Shown here piece by piece: positions 5,809 through 11,472 of a stretch of DNA of 11,472 bases. The notes beneath the pieces were generated by a model, which was not told the DNA's origin, did not search any database, and was given only the letters and a program-made list of their open reading frames with translations. Source of the stretch: Gaiellasilicea sp045403015 (GTDB lineage: Bacteria; Actinomycetota; Thermoleophilia; Gaiellales; Gaiellaceae); the NCBI GenBank assembly GCA_045403015.1, contig JAXIPI010000281.1, forward strand, positions 1 to 11,472, read 5' to 3'. The position numbers and the translations under genes were made by a program. Position 1 is the stretch's first letter; every line of letters starts with the position of its first letter.

Positions 5809-8525
5809 ACCGTCGACCCGACGACGCGTGCAAGCTCGGTCCGGGAGCGGATGCCGAGCTTGCGATAGACGTGCCCGAGGTGGAACTCGATCGTCTTCAC
5901 GCTGAGGAACAGTGCGGCAGCCGCCTCCCGGTTCGTCGCGCCACCTGCGACGAGCGCGGCGACCTGCAGCTCCTGCGGCGTGAGGGCATCTCCTGCCTGC
6001 TGCTCGGGCGTCCGCACCGACTGGCCTGAAGCGCGCAGCTCGACGCGTGCGCGCTCCGCCCACGGCTCCGCGCCGAGCCGGTCGAATGTCTGGAGCGCGA
6101 TCTGCAGCCGCTCGCGGGCCTTCGTCCGCTTCTGCGCTCGCCTCAGCCGCTCGCCATACGCGAGCTCGGTCCGGCCTCGCTCGAACGGCGTCGGCACCAG
6201 CTCGTGCAACGCGAGCGCGGCATCGAAACGGCCCTCGAACGCGTCGTCCGGAGAGAGGAGGCCCCGGCAACGAGCCGCGGCCGCCTGGGCTGAGACGCGG
6301 CCTGTGGCCTGCGCCTGACGCTCGAAGGTTTCGAGGACCTCGATGGCGCGATCGGTGCGTCCGAGGCGGCTGTACGCCTCGATCAGATCCGGCGCCCACT
6401 GAACGAGCCATGGCTCGCCGAGCTTCCCTTCACGCGCGATTCGCTCCACCGGCTCGAGCGCCACGACCGCGGCTTCTGGATCGCCGCGCCCGAGCTCCAG
6501 CAATCCGAGCGCCGCGCCTGCCAGGACGCTCGCGAGCAAGAGTCCGGATGCGGCGTCGGCGGCGAAGCCCGCCTGCGCCCGGCGGCGGCAATCCTCGTCC
6601 TGACCCAGCGCGGCCTCCATGCGAGCGATCGTCGCCTGCGCAAACCCGAGCTCGGTCCGCTGGGCCGTTTCTTCGAACAACGCGATCGCCTCGTACGCCC
6701 CTGCCAGAGCCGGCACCCAGCGGCCGACCCGGAAGTCGAGCTCGGCCAGCTCGATCAGCGACTGCGGCAGGTGCCGCAGCGAGCCGCCCGACCTCTGCAC
6801 CCCGACCGCCCAGGTGAGCAGCGTGCGAGCAATGGCGTACTCCTCGACCCAGACCAGCGGCCACCCGACCGCGGCGCCCATCTGGTGCCCGGTCTCAACG
6901 TCCTTCCCGGCCTCCAGCGCGAGCTCGACGAGGAGGGCCGGACCGGTGACGTCGCCGGCCATCGTCTTGGCGAGCGCGTAGGCGTTGCGCTCCGCCGGCA
7001 TCCGCGGCCGTGTGGGATCGCCAAGCTTCCAGGCGCGCTCGGTCAGCTCAACAGCAGCAGTGCCCTCAAGCCGGAACACCGGCAGGTTCACTGCGAAACT
7101 GAGCAGTGCTGCGGCGAGCGCGGGGTCGAGCGCCTCGACCTGCTCTGCCTCTTCCAGCAGCATTGAGTGTCCCGCCTCCACGTCCCCGCCCGCCATCCGC
7201 AAACGGCCGAGCAGGATCACGAGCTCCGCGTGGAGGCGCGGGTCGTCGATCAGGTGCGCCGCCTCATGAGCCAGGCTCTCGCTCCGCACCAGGTTTCCGG
7301 CGGCGTCCATGGCGTTTGCCGCTCGCAGCAGTCGAGCGCCGCGCGCCGCGCGCGCCTCCGTCAACGAGGCGGCGCGCTCAAGGGCCGCCGCGCCGGCACC
7401 GAAGGCGCCTCGCGCGAGCGCCCGGGCACCGGCACGGTCGACTTCGTCCGCGATCACGTCGTCGAGTCCGAGCGTGGCGGCGGCGCGATGCCACGCGCGG
7501 CGATCGGGGTCGGCGTCCGCTTCCGCCAGCGCAGCGTGCACGCGCCGCAGCTCGGCCGGGTCGGCGCCGTGGTAGGCAGCAGATCGAACGAGAGGGTGGC
7601 GGAACTCGAGCCGGTTGGCTTCGATGCGCAACAAGCCCAGTGACTCGACCTCGCCGAGATCCCGCTCGTCGAGCCCCAGCGAGCCGAACGCGCCGAGCAC
7701 GACCCCGGCAGTGCCGGAGCTGTCCGCAGCGGCGACGACGGTCGCGAGGCGACCGCCTGCGGAGAGGGGCGCGAGCCGCGCAGCGAAGGCGCGCTCGAGG
7801 CCGTTCGCGGTCGGGATCGGGTGTGCGAGCGCCTCGGTCCCTGCAAGCTGTCCGGGCGTCAGCAGGTGGGGGAGCTCGACGAGCGCGAGCGGGTTTCCGT
7901 GAGCGGCATCGAGGATCCTTGCCAGCACCTCGGGCGCAATCCGTCCCTCGTTCTCCGCCACCACTCGGGTCGCATCTTCACGGTCGAGCGGGCCGACCGG
8001 TACGACCCGGAGCCCGGGCACCTGCGGAGCGCCGGCCCGTTGAGCGGCAACGAAGAGCGCCGGGATGCCTGCGAGACGCCGCGCTGCGAACGAGAGCGCG
8101 TCGCGTGAGGCGGAATCGACCCATTGCAGATCGTCGACGACGATCAGCGCCGGCCCATCCTCGGCGGCCGCGGCGAGGAGCCCGAGCGTCGCTACTCCAA
8201 CGGCAAAGCGATCGACGACTCCGGGCGGGCCGAGCGCGAGTGCGCTCGACAGAGCGACTGCTTGCGCCTCAGGGAGGGCGTCGAGGCGATGCAGGACCGG
8301 CTTCAAGACGTCGATCAGCGCCGCGTACGGGAGGTCGGCCTCGGACTCCACCCCGGCGGTTTCGAGGACCGCCATCGTTCCGGCTTCCTCGACCAGGCCG
8401 CGGAGCAGCGTCGTCTTGCCGATGCCGGGCTCGCCGACGAGCACGAGCGCCGCGCCGGAACCGGCACGCGCGGAGGCGAGCGCTGTCGCAAGCCTCGCGG
8501 ACTCCACCTCGCGGCCGATCAGCAT
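5805..8525 (-). CDS. LuxR-family transcriptional regulator with N-terminal ATPase domain (LAL type)
   Basis: This 906-residue protein is a large ATP-binding LuxR-type activator, a cytoplasmic STAND ATPase of the MalT-like group. The order is: LIGREVE opening motif typical of the family (2-8), Walker A GEPGIGKTT (31-39), Walker B LIVVDD (127-132), an ATPase lid and winged-helix region to about 330, then a long Ala/Leu/Glu-rich array of TPR-like helices (about 350-830), and a C-terminal LuxR helix-turn-helix (848-906, LTPQELQVAALVAGG...SVKTIEFHLGHVYRKLGI). Length is normal. The ATG at 8525 is preceded by GGGGGAAG and begins at the family's first motif. TAGGGT just upstream could be a -10, but the evidence is weak. 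It is divergent from the collagen-like gene and could regulate it through the shared 138 bp; the inducer is unknown. It converges with the CDP-alcohol transferase with a 4-bp overlap. Confidence 0.94.
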   Translation of the reverse strand: MLIGREVESARLATALASARAGSGAALVLVGEPGIGKTTLLRGLVEEAGTMAVLETAGVESEADLPYAALIDVLKPVLHRLDALPEAQAVALSSALALGPPGVVDRFAVGVATLGLLAAAAEDGPALIVVDDLQWVDSASRDALSFAARRLAGIPALFVAAQRAGAPQVPGLRVVPVGPLDREDATRVVAENEGRIAPEVLARILDAAHGNPLALVELPHLLTPGQLAGTEALAHPIPTANGLERAFAARLAPLSAGGRLATVVAAADSSGTAGVVLGAFGSLGLDERDLGEVESLGLLRIEANRLEFRHPLVRSAAYHGADPAELRRVHAALAEADADPDRRAWHRAAATLGLDDVIADEVDRAGARALARGAFGAGAAALERAASLTEARAARGARLLRAANAMDAAGNLVRSESLAHEAAHLIDDPRLHAELVILLGRLRMAGGDVEAGHSMLLEEAEQVEALDPALAAALLSFAVNLPVFRLEGTAAVELTERAWKLGDPTRPRMPAERNAYALAKTMAGDVTGPALLVELALEAGKDVETGHQMGAAVGWPLVWVEEYAIARTLLTWAVGVQRSGGSLRHLPQSLIELAELDFRVGRWVPALAGAYEAIALFEETAQRTELGFAQATIARMEAALGQDEDCRRRAQAGFAADAASGLLLASVLAGAALGLLELGRGDPEAAVVALEPVERIAREGKLGEPWLVQWAPDLIEAYSRLGRTDRAIEVLETFERQAQATGRVSAQAAAARCRGLLSPDDAFEGRFDAALALHELVPTPFERGRTELAYGERLRRAQKRTKARERLQIALQTFDRLGAEPWAERARVELRASGQSVRTPEQQAGDALTPQELQVAALVAGGATNREAAAALFLSVKTIEFHLGHVYRKLGIRSRTELARVVGSTV

Positions 8526-8596
8526 CTTCCCCCAACCCTAGGGATTTCCCCGGCGCGAGCCACCACGCCTTCTCCTACGTTCAGAACTGGCGCGTT

Positions 8597-8635
8597 CTCG
8601 CAGGTGGTGCCGGCGGCCCGGCACCACCTGGCGAG
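8597..8635 (+). repeat. Long inverted repeat (hairpin) in the leader of the collagen-like gene
   Basis: CAGGTGGTGCCGG (8601-8613) pairs perfectly with 8618-8630 around a CGGC loop. Allowing G8630 to bulge extends the stem with CTCGC (8597-8601) against GCGAG (8631-8635), giving about 17 bp. It ends 28 nt before the ATG at 8664. It could be an mRNA leader structure, an attenuator, or a regulator-binding palindrome. No T-run follows, so a plain terminator is less likely. Confidence 0.75.
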
Positions 8636-8653
8636 ATCACGTGACCCCTCGAC

Positions 8654-8659
8654 AAGGAG
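8654..8659 (+). promoter_or_regulatory. Ribosome binding site AAGGAG
   Basis: AAGGAG lies 4 nt before the ATG at 8664 and selects that start over the longer open frame reaching back to 8124, which is the antisense shadow of the LuxR regulator gene. Confidence 0.75.
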
Positions 8660-8663
8660 AACC

Positions 8664-9614
8664 ATGAAAACTCGCACGCGCATCATGCTCGCCGGGCTCG
8701 CGCTCGGCGCCGCCCTGGCAGGAGGTGTCGCCTGGGCGACGATCCCTGCCGACAACGGCCTCTACACGGCCTGCAAGCTGAAAGCCACCGGCACGATCAG
8801 GCTGATCGATCCCTCCGGCCCGAGCAGCTCGCTCCTCAGCCGCTGCACGAGTCTCGAGACGCAGATCACCTGGAGCCAGAGCGGGCAGAAGGGCGACCCC
8901 GGGCCGGCCGGAGCGCGCGGCGCCGACGGCGTCGACGGCAAGGACGGGCTCCCGGGCGCCGACGGCCTCGCCGGGGTCAAGGGCGAGACCGGAGCAGCGG
9001 GGGCAGCCGGCGTCGACGGCGCCAAAGGCGAGCGGGGCGAGAAGGGCGAGCCGGGCGAGCCGGGCGCGACCGGCCCGCAAGGGCCTCCTGGGACGCCCGG
9101 CGGCGGCACGGTGTCCCTCACGAGCCTGGACGGAACGCCGTGCGGTGCCGTCGGCGGCGTCCAGGGAGTGACGAAGGTGACCTACGCGACCGCCCTCGAC
9201 TCGGACGCGGTCAGCATCACCTGCGAGCACCCGGTCGCCAGGATGACGCTCCAGGTCGCGCTGAGCTCTCGGAATGAGGTCTGGAATTGCAGCGGCCCCT
9301 TCGGGCCTACCGCGTATTGCTCGAACCAGGCAACGGGCACGGTCGCGGTGAGCCCCGCCGACCTGACCGGGAAGTCGTCCTGCGCGCTGCCGTTCTACGA
9401 CAACACCACGTCCGCGAACGTCGGAGCCACGTGCTCCTTCCTGTTCGCACCGGGGACGACGGTGACGCTGACGGCCTCGACGCCCAATATCTTCCTGGGC
9501 TGGCAGGCGCCGTACCAGTCCACGCCCACGCACGCCTGCGTCGGCACGACCACCGCCGCCTGCACGGTCACACTGACCGAGAGCCGAGCCGTGAGGGCAG
9601 CGCTGGACTTCTAA
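8664..9614 (+). CDS. Exported collagen-like (Gly-X-Y) protein with C-terminal Cys-rich domain
   Basis: This 316-residue protein starts with a signal peptide (basic KTRTR, hydrophobic core 8-22, likely cleavage after AWA at 23-25). Residues 26-73 form the short domain often found ahead of collagen repeats in actinobacterial proteins (IPADNGLYTACKLKATGTIR, then Cys61 and ITWSQSG). A run of 24 uninterrupted Gly-X-Y triplets follows (about 74-145), ending in Gly-Gly-Gly, with charged triplets such as GER, GEK and GEP that favour triple-helix trimerisation. The C-terminal part (about 149-316) has eight cysteines; its last segment (GTTVTLTAST...FLGW...CTVTLTESRAV) resembles the divergent InlB-B-type repeat of surface proteins. 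No LPXTG or C-terminal anchor is seen, so the protein is probably secreted or held by other means. It is divergent from the LuxR regulator. The role, perhaps adhesion or the cell surface, is inferred. Confidence 0.88.
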   Translation: MKTRTRIMLAGLALGAALAGGVAWATIPADNGLYTACKLKATGTIRLIDPSGPSSSLLSRCTSLETQITWSQSGQKGDPGPAGARGADGVDGKDGLPGADGLAGVKGETGAAGAAGVDGAKGERGEKGEPGEPGATGPQGPPGTPGGGTVSLTSLDGTPCGAVGGVQGVTKVTYATALDSDAVSITCEHPVARMTLQVALSSRNEVWNCSGPFGPTAYCSNQATGTVAVSPADLTGKSSCALPFYDNTTSANVGATCSFLFAPGTTVTLTASTPNIFLGWQAPYQSTPTHACVGTTTAACTVTLTESRAVRAALDF

Positions 9615-9634
9615 CGCTCAGCGCTCGCTCTCGC

Positions 9635-9640
9635 TATAGT
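9635..9640 (+). promoter_or_regulatory. -10 box TATAGT before the RHH-synthase reading frame
   Basis: TATAGT is a near-consensus -10 box, outstanding in this GC-rich context. It ends 9 nt before the TTG at 9650, so a leaderless transcript beginning at that TTG is expected. No good -35 is seen 17 bp upstream, where the collagen-like gene's stop codon lies. The palindrome at 9638-9664 overlaps it. Confidence 0.65.
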
Positions 9641-9664
9641 GCTAGCAGTTTGGCTGCTAGCACT
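9638..9664. promoter_or_regulatory. Palindromic operator candidate
   Basis: AGTGCTAGCAG (9638-9648) and its exact reverse complement CTGCTAGCACT (9654-9664) are separated by TTTGG. Each arm contains the self-complementary core TGCTAGCA, so two symmetric half-sites lie 16 bp apart, a layout suited to two dimers of a ribbon-helix-helix protein. It covers the end of the -10 box, the expected transcription start and the first codons of the RHH reading frame. Confidence 0.72.
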
Positions 9665-9994
9665 TTCAAGAATGACCGCACGAGCGTCCTCGTGCGCATG
9701 CCGCCCGCGATCAAGCGGGCGGTTGTGCGCGAGGTCGCTCGCCGCGAGTCGAATCTGAACGACGTCGCCGTCGCGCTCCTCGCGGAGCGCTTCGGCATTC
9801 CGTTCTCCCCCAGCGGCCGCCGCCGCAAGGCGATTCCCGGTGCGGCCGGCGCGGTCGTGCTGCGCATGCCGCCGGAGCTCCGCCACGAGCTCAAGGCAGC
9901 TGCGCGGCGCCGCAAGCTCAACGTCAACGACCTCGTGCTGCTCACGCTCAGTGACGCACTCGAGGTCCCCTTCGCAAGCAATCGAAAGGACACA
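9650..9994 (+). CDS. Tandem ribbon-helix-helix domains, in frame with and fused to inositol-3-phosphate synthase
   Basis: This 115-codon stretch encodes two copies of an Arc/HicB-like ribbon-helix-helix fold: residues 11-52 (TSVLVRMPPAIKRAVV...SNLNDVAVALLAERFGIPF) and 68-108 (GAVVLRMPPELRHELK...LNVNDLVLLTLSDALEVPF), joined by a basic linker SPSGRRRK. The V-RMPP strand would contact DNA. There is no stop codon: the frame runs through ASNRKDT into the synthase ATG at 9995 and ends only at 11164, so the full product would have 504 residues. A TTG start at 9650 is chosen because it keeps the first beta-strand intact and lies just after the -10 box; GTG 9692 or ATG 9698 would cut that strand. The palindrome at its start suggests self-repression. 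Alternatives are a sequencing indel hiding a stop, or two products from one frame. Confidence 0.72.
9985..9990 (+). promoter_or_regulatory. Internal ribosome binding site AAAGGA
   Basis: AAAGGA lies 4 nt before the ATG at 9995, inside the continuous frame. It supports separate initiation of a synthase of ordinary size in addition to, or instead of, the fused product. Confidence 0.65.
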
Positions 9995-11164
9995 ATGGCT
10001 TCCACCAACGGATCGGGCAACGGCTCGACGAACGGCAAGGCGCGCGGTAAGGACAAGGTCCGCGTCGCAATCGTCGGCGTCGGCAACTGCGCCAACTCCC
10101 TCGTCCAGGGCGTGCAGTACTACAAGGACGCGCCGGACGACCAGTTCGTCCCCGGCCTGATGCACGTCAACCTCGGCGGCTACCACATCTCCGACATCGA
10201 GTTCACAGCCGCGTTCGACGTCACGACGGACAAGGTCGGCAAGGACCTCGCCGACGCGATCTGGGCACACCCGAACGACACGATCAAGTTCGCCGACGTG
10301 CCGAAGACCGGCATCACCGTCAACCGCGGCATGACGCATGACGGCCTCGGCCAGTACATCTCGGAGGTCGTGACGAAGGCGCCGGGCGAGACCGACGACA
10401 TCGTCGGCATCCTCAGGGAGACCAAGACCGATGTCGTCGTCAGCTATCTGCCGGTCGGCTCCGAGGCCGCCGCGAAGTGGTACGCCGAGCAGTGCCTCGA
10501 GGCAGGCGTCGCGCTCGTCAACTGCATGCCCGTCTTCATCGCGCGCGAGGCCTACTGGCAGAAGCGCTTCGAGGAGAAGGGCCTGCCGATCATCGGCGAC
10601 GACATCAAGTCGCAGGTCGGCGCGACGATCACGCACCGCGTGCTCACAAGCCTCTTCCGCGAGCGTGGCGTCCACCTCGACCGGACGATGCAGCTGAACG
10701 TCGGCGGCAACTCAGACTTCCTCAACATGCTCGAGCGCACGCGCCTCGAGTCGAAGAAGATCTCGAAGACGAACGCCGTCACCTCGATGCTCGACTACGA
10801 CATGGGCGAGGGCAACGTGCACGTCGGCCCCTCTGACTACGTGCCGTGGCTGACCGACCGCAAGTGGGCCTTCATCCGCATGGAGGGCACCTCCTTCGGC
10901 GACGTGCCGCTGAACATCGAGCTCAAGCTCGAGGTCTGGGACTCGCCGAACTCGGCCGGCATCGTGATCGACGCCGTCCGGATGGCAAAGCTCGCGCTGA
11001 ACAACGGCATCGCCGGCGCGCTCGAGGGTCCGTCCAGCTACCTGATGAAGTCGCCGCCGGTGCAGATCGTCGACGACGAGGCGTACGAGGCGACAGAGAA
11101 GTTCATCGCCCAGAATTCGCGAACCGCCAGGACAAGCGCCTCAACGGCCAAGCCGATCGCCTAA
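9995..11164 (+). CDS. ino1: Inositol-3-phosphate synthase (myo-inositol-1-phosphate synthase)
   Basis: This NAD-dependent enzyme isomerises glucose 6-phosphate to inositol phosphate, the entry to phosphatidylinositol and inositol-thiol metabolism. From the ATG at 9995 it has 389 residues, slightly longer than mycobacterial Ino1 because of a Ser/Gly/Asn/Lys-rich start (1-21). Seen: the Rossmann motif VRVAIVGVGNCANSLVQG (22-39), SYLPVGSEAAAKWYAEQC (150-167), the active-site segments GDDIKSQVGATITHR (201-215) and NVGGNSDFLNML (235-246), the lysine-rich LESKKISKTNAVTS (251-264), and LEVWDSPNSAG (312-322), all near-identical to actinobacterial Ino1 as I remember it. The ATG has AAAGGA 4 nt upstream, but the frame is open into two RHH domains, so this may also be the C-terminal part of a 504-residue fusion. 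The product would feed the transferase at 5188-5808. Confidence 0.96.
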   Translation: MASTNGSGNGSTNGKARGKDKVRVAIVGVGNCANSLVQGVQYYKDAPDDQFVPGLMHVNLGGYHISDIEFTAAFDVTTDKVGKDLADAIWAHPNDTIKFADVPKTGITVNRGMTHDGLGQYISEVVTKAPGETDDIVGILRETKTDVVVSYLPVGSEAAAKWYAEQCLEAGVALVNCMPVFIAREAYWQKRFEEKGLPIIGDDIKSQVGATITHRVLTSLFRERGVHLDRTMQLNVGGNSDFLNMLERTRLESKKISKTNAVTSMLDYDMGEGNVHVGPSDYVPWLTDRKWAFIRMEGTSFGDVPLNIELKLEVWDSPNSAGIVIDAVRMAKLALNNGIAGALEGPSSYLMKSPPVQIVDDEAYEATEKFIAQNSRTARTSASTAKPIA

Positions 11165-11313
11165 ATACTTCTCGCCGCAAAATGCCGTGACTCCACCGGC
11201 GGGAGCCGGGCGGGCCGAGGAGGCATAAAGGGCCAATTGAAGCCGCATCGTGTGCGAACGGTTCTGCCCGCGCGCGAAGCGTGGCTGCGTCTGCGGCGGG
11301 GAGCGGTGAGGCA
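11165..11313. other. Convergent intergenic region, no clear terminator
   Basis: These 149 bp separate the synthase from the leftward small gene. A short stem (CCGGC 11196-11200 with GCCGG 11205-11209) and a 7-bp hairpin (GTGAGGC 11306-11312 with GCCTCAC 11322-11328), which overlaps the end of the small gene, are visible. Neither has a T-run, so terminator function is only possible. No gene is recognised. Confidence 0.35.
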
Positions 11314-11427
11314 TCACCGAGGCCTCACGAGGACGAAGTGGACTCTGCCGCCGCTGACGATCCGCTCGTAGTCGCCGACCAGCAACGTCTTGAGCTGGTC
11401 CGTGTTCGGCGTCCATGGGTAACTCAT
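11314..11427 (-). CDS. Small unknown protein, 37 residues
   Basis: Read leftward from the ATG at 11427, the frame encodes a 37-residue peptide starting MSYPWTPNTDQLKTLLVGDY and ending GGRVHFVLVRPR, with a TGA stop at 11314-11316. An AGGAG (plus-strand 11434-11438) lies 6 nt before the ATG, ideal spacing, and codon use is typical of the window, which makes it more credible than most short frames. There is no signal peptide or membrane helix. I do not recognise it; the last part vaguely recalls the C-terminal tail of 3-dehydroquinate synthase (GGRV-FVLV), too weak to name. It could also be the first part of a longer gene broken by a frameshift. Its promoter lies at or beyond the right edge. Confidence 0.5.
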   Translation of the reverse strand: MSYPWTPNTDQLKTLLVGDYERIVSGGRVHFVLVRPR

Positions 11428-11457
11428 CGCTGACTCCTATCGACCGATTTGAGCGCG

Positions 11458-11472
11458 CCCGGCATGTCCGGG
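11458..11472. repeat. Short inverted repeat at the right edge
   Basis: CCCGG (11458-11462) and CCGGG (11468-11472) flank CATGT. It lies about 30 bp upstream of the leftward small gene and could be an operator, but it is cut by the window edge and GC-rich enough to arise by chance. Confidence 0.25.

Larger units (their letters stand above)
8526..8663. other. Divergent intergenic region between LuxR regulator and collagen-like gene
   Basis: These 138 bp hold an 8-bp palindrome CCCTAGGG (8536-8543) close to the regulator start, a weak candidate rightward -10 TACGTT (8576-8581), and a long hairpin (8597-8635) before the collagen-like gene. No gene is seen in it. Confidence 0.5.

Noticed and set aside
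5149..6411. A 420-codon leftward frame across the transferase and regulator ends
   Set aside because: It overlaps two real genes out of frame, has no motif and a composition of antisense type.
7106..8644. A 512-codon rightward open frame opposite the LuxR regulator
   Set aside because: Its translation is almost only Arg, Ala, Pro and Gly, typical of an antisense frame, and the opposite strand carries clear Walker motifs.
8880..9110. Possible DNA tandem repeat or CRISPR-like array
   Set aside because: The 9-nt periodicity comes from Gly-X-Y codons; units are not identical and there are no spacers.
9287..9649. Extension of the ino1 frame back to an ATG at 9287
   Set aside because: This part lies inside the collagen-like gene in another frame and has no protein-like composition; the -10 box and palindrome at 9635-9664 mark the true beginning.
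9638..9664. Palindrome as a transcription terminator for the collagen-like gene
   Set aside because: Its stem is AT-richer than other hairpins here, no T-run follows, and it overlaps a good -10 box, so an operator is the better reading.
11141..11416. A 91-codon leftward frame overlapping the ino1 end and the small gene
   Set aside because: It overlaps the 3' end of ino1, has no ribosome binding site, and competes with the shorter frame that has a good AGGAG.

Overview
The window is very GC-rich, gene-dense bacterial DNA and reads as the chromosome of an actinobacterium. Evidence for this is the actinobacterial-type inositol-phosphate synthase, a CDP-alcohol transferase of the phosphatidylinositol-phosphate synthase type, a large LuxR-family ATPase regulator, GTG/TTG starts, and -10 boxes placed so close to start codons that leaderless mRNAs are likely. 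A deep-branching lineage such as Thermoleophilia (Gaiellales/Solirubrobacterales) would fit, but that is inference. There are no tRNAs, rRNAs, insertion sequences or CRISPR arrays that I can see.

Left part (1-4296): the 3' part of moaA (molybdenum cofactor biosynthesis) and a translationally coupled unknown gene run rightward. They meet, tail to tail across a strong hairpin terminator (1502-1533), a leftward two-gene operon for a molybdenum hydroxylase: a [2Fe-2S] subunit followed by a Tat-exported molybdopterin-binding subunit of the isoquinoline 1-oxidoreductase/nicotinate dehydrogenase type. A cofactor gene thus sits next to an enzyme that would use the cofactor. No FAD subunit is present.

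Middle (4297-8525): a divergent intergenic region leads to a rightward pair with a 4-bp ATGA overlap, a PAP2-type membrane phosphatase and a CDP-alcohol phosphatidyltransferase resembling phosphatidylinositol-phosphate synthase. The pair converges on a 906-residue LuxR-type ATPase regulator on the other strand; the two stop codons share a CTAG.

Right part (8526-11472): a divergent region with a long perfect hairpin precedes an exported collagen-like protein. Only 35 bp after it lies the most unusual locus of the window: two tandem ribbon-helix-helix DNA-binding domains read, with no stop codon, directly into inositol-3-phosphate synthase. An 11-bp-arm palindrome overlaps the -10 box in front. 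This looks like an autoregulated DNA-binding-domain/enzyme fusion (comparable in logic to PutA), possibly with a second, plain enzyme made from an internal start. The synthase product is the substrate expected for the transferase at 5188-5808, so the window holds most of a phosphatidylinositol route: synthase, transferase, and a candidate lipid phosphatase. A 37-codon leftward small gene with a good ribosome binding site closes the window.
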